This document shows, in pieces, positions 63,686 through 64,000 of a stretch of 64,000 nt of DNA (the first letter of the stretch is position 1; every line of letters begins with the position of its first letter). This DNA comes from Psychrobacter sp. Pi2-1 (GTDB lineage: Bacteria > Pseudomonadota > Gammaproteobacteria > Pseudomonadales > Moraxellaceae), in the NCBI RefSeq assembly GCF_904846645.1, contig NZ_CAJHBO010000001.1, positions 186,001 through 250,000 on the forward strand, read 5' to 3'. The translations under genes and the position numbers were made by a program. The notes below the pieces were generated by a model, which saw nothing but the letters and a program-made list of their open reading frames with translations, was not told where the DNA came from and did not search any database.

Positions 63686-64000
63686 TTACGCTTCAGGAGA
63701 GTCAGGTGCTTTTGCAAAATAACCTTTTGGTAAAATACTTTTGACAACTTTTTGAACAGGGCTTGGTAACTGCTCAATAGCAGCAGCATCTACGCCTATG
63801 TCTTCTAAATGCGGCTGCACATGCGCATTGAATAAGGCTTCGCCTTCATATTGCGCAATCAGTTTCAAACATTTAGCATGCATGACATGTATAACGAGCC
63901 AAGCGTTTTTGAACGCTGGATTGGTGGTTTGCTTATGATAATAACGATAGTAGATTTGCTGAATGATACCTGAGAGGCGGAACAAACCAAACACTTCATA
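63686..64000 (-). CDS. Phosphotransferase family (APH/ACAD10-like) protein, C-terminal end (5' cut by window edge)
   Basis: The frame stays open to base 64000, reading YEVFGLFRLSGIIQQIYY, so the ATG-like start at 63994 is not real; the codon there is GTG inside the gene. The 105 visible residues match the end of ACAD10-like aminoglycoside-phosphotransferase family proteins (FGLFRL-GI-QQIYYRYYHKQT). These are believed to phosphorylate hydroxyacyl intermediates in lipid or steroid breakdown. The C-terminus here continues about 60 residues with a helical IEQLPSPVQKVVKSILPKG segment. Association with fadD genes, a phosphatase and an SDR supports fatty-acid metabolism. Confidence 0.8.
   Translation of the reverse strand, partial: YEVFGLFRLSGIIQQIYYRYYHKQTTNPAFKNAWLVIHVMHAKCLKLIAQYEGEALFNAHVQPHLEDIGVDAAAIEQLPSPVQKVVKSILPKGYFAKAPDSPEA

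Overview
The window looks like a chromosomal segment of a Psychrobacter-like gammaproteobacterium (Moraxellaceae). This is inferred from the moderate-to-low GC content, the fused prephenate dehydrogenase/EPSP synthase gene behind pheA and hisC, the Asn/Ser/Asp-rich insertions in housekeeping proteins, and the overall protein flavour. No rRNA, tRNA, CRISPR array, phage gene or intact transposase was seen.

Layout. 1-8007 is an iron-uptake block: a TonB receptor cut by the window edge, a cyclic-peptide/siderophore-type ABC exporter, a PepSY membrane protein, a second TonB siderophore receptor behind a perfect Fur box, and a siderophore-interacting reductase. 8076-13380 holds an NhaC-type carrier, the phenylalanine-to-homogentisate genes phhB-phhA-hpd, and a divergent LysR regulator. 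At about 13612 the first 25 codons of an aromatic aminotransferase run directly into the 3'-truncated end of a large trimeric autotransporter adhesin (to 17296), so two genes are broken at one point. 17726-20971 is a Cpx/Rst-like kinase and regulator with a divergent Spy/CpxP-type lipoprotein. 21121-24919 encodes two unrecognised large lipoproteins, one with acidic Tyr/Ser/Asp repeats.

25259-33668 carries ggt, dnaE, an orphan Hpt protein, trmJ and cysE. 33845-40883 carries folK, folB, rarD and the aromatic biosynthesis operon pheA-hisC-tyrA/aroA. The following 742 bases contain a 265-bp MITE-like element. 41626-49644 carries tal, a small exported protein, apt, rubredoxin plus an alpha/beta hydrolase, a WG-repeat protein, an EamA transporter and a uracil/xanthine permease. 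50167-57290 carries sdaA, a DUF4377-like lipoprotein, argJ, xthA, a thioesterase and a FetAB-like ABC system. 57752-61789 is a tandem pair of very similar long-chain acyl-CoA ligases whose leaders are also similar. The window closes with an SDR, a histidine phosphatase and the C-terminus of a phosphotransferase-family protein.

Themes. Iron acquisition occurs with Fur control at the left and FetAB-type export at the right. Aromatic amino acids are both made (pheA-hisC-tyrA/aroA) and degraded (phhA/B, hpd), and the aminotransferase that would link the two is disrupted. The most informative oddities are the tyrB/adhesin junction, the palindromic elements with GGGCGTGT tips, the repeat-bearing proteins, and the duplicated acyl-CoA ligase with a duplicated upstream element. 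No clearly new defence or mobile system was found.
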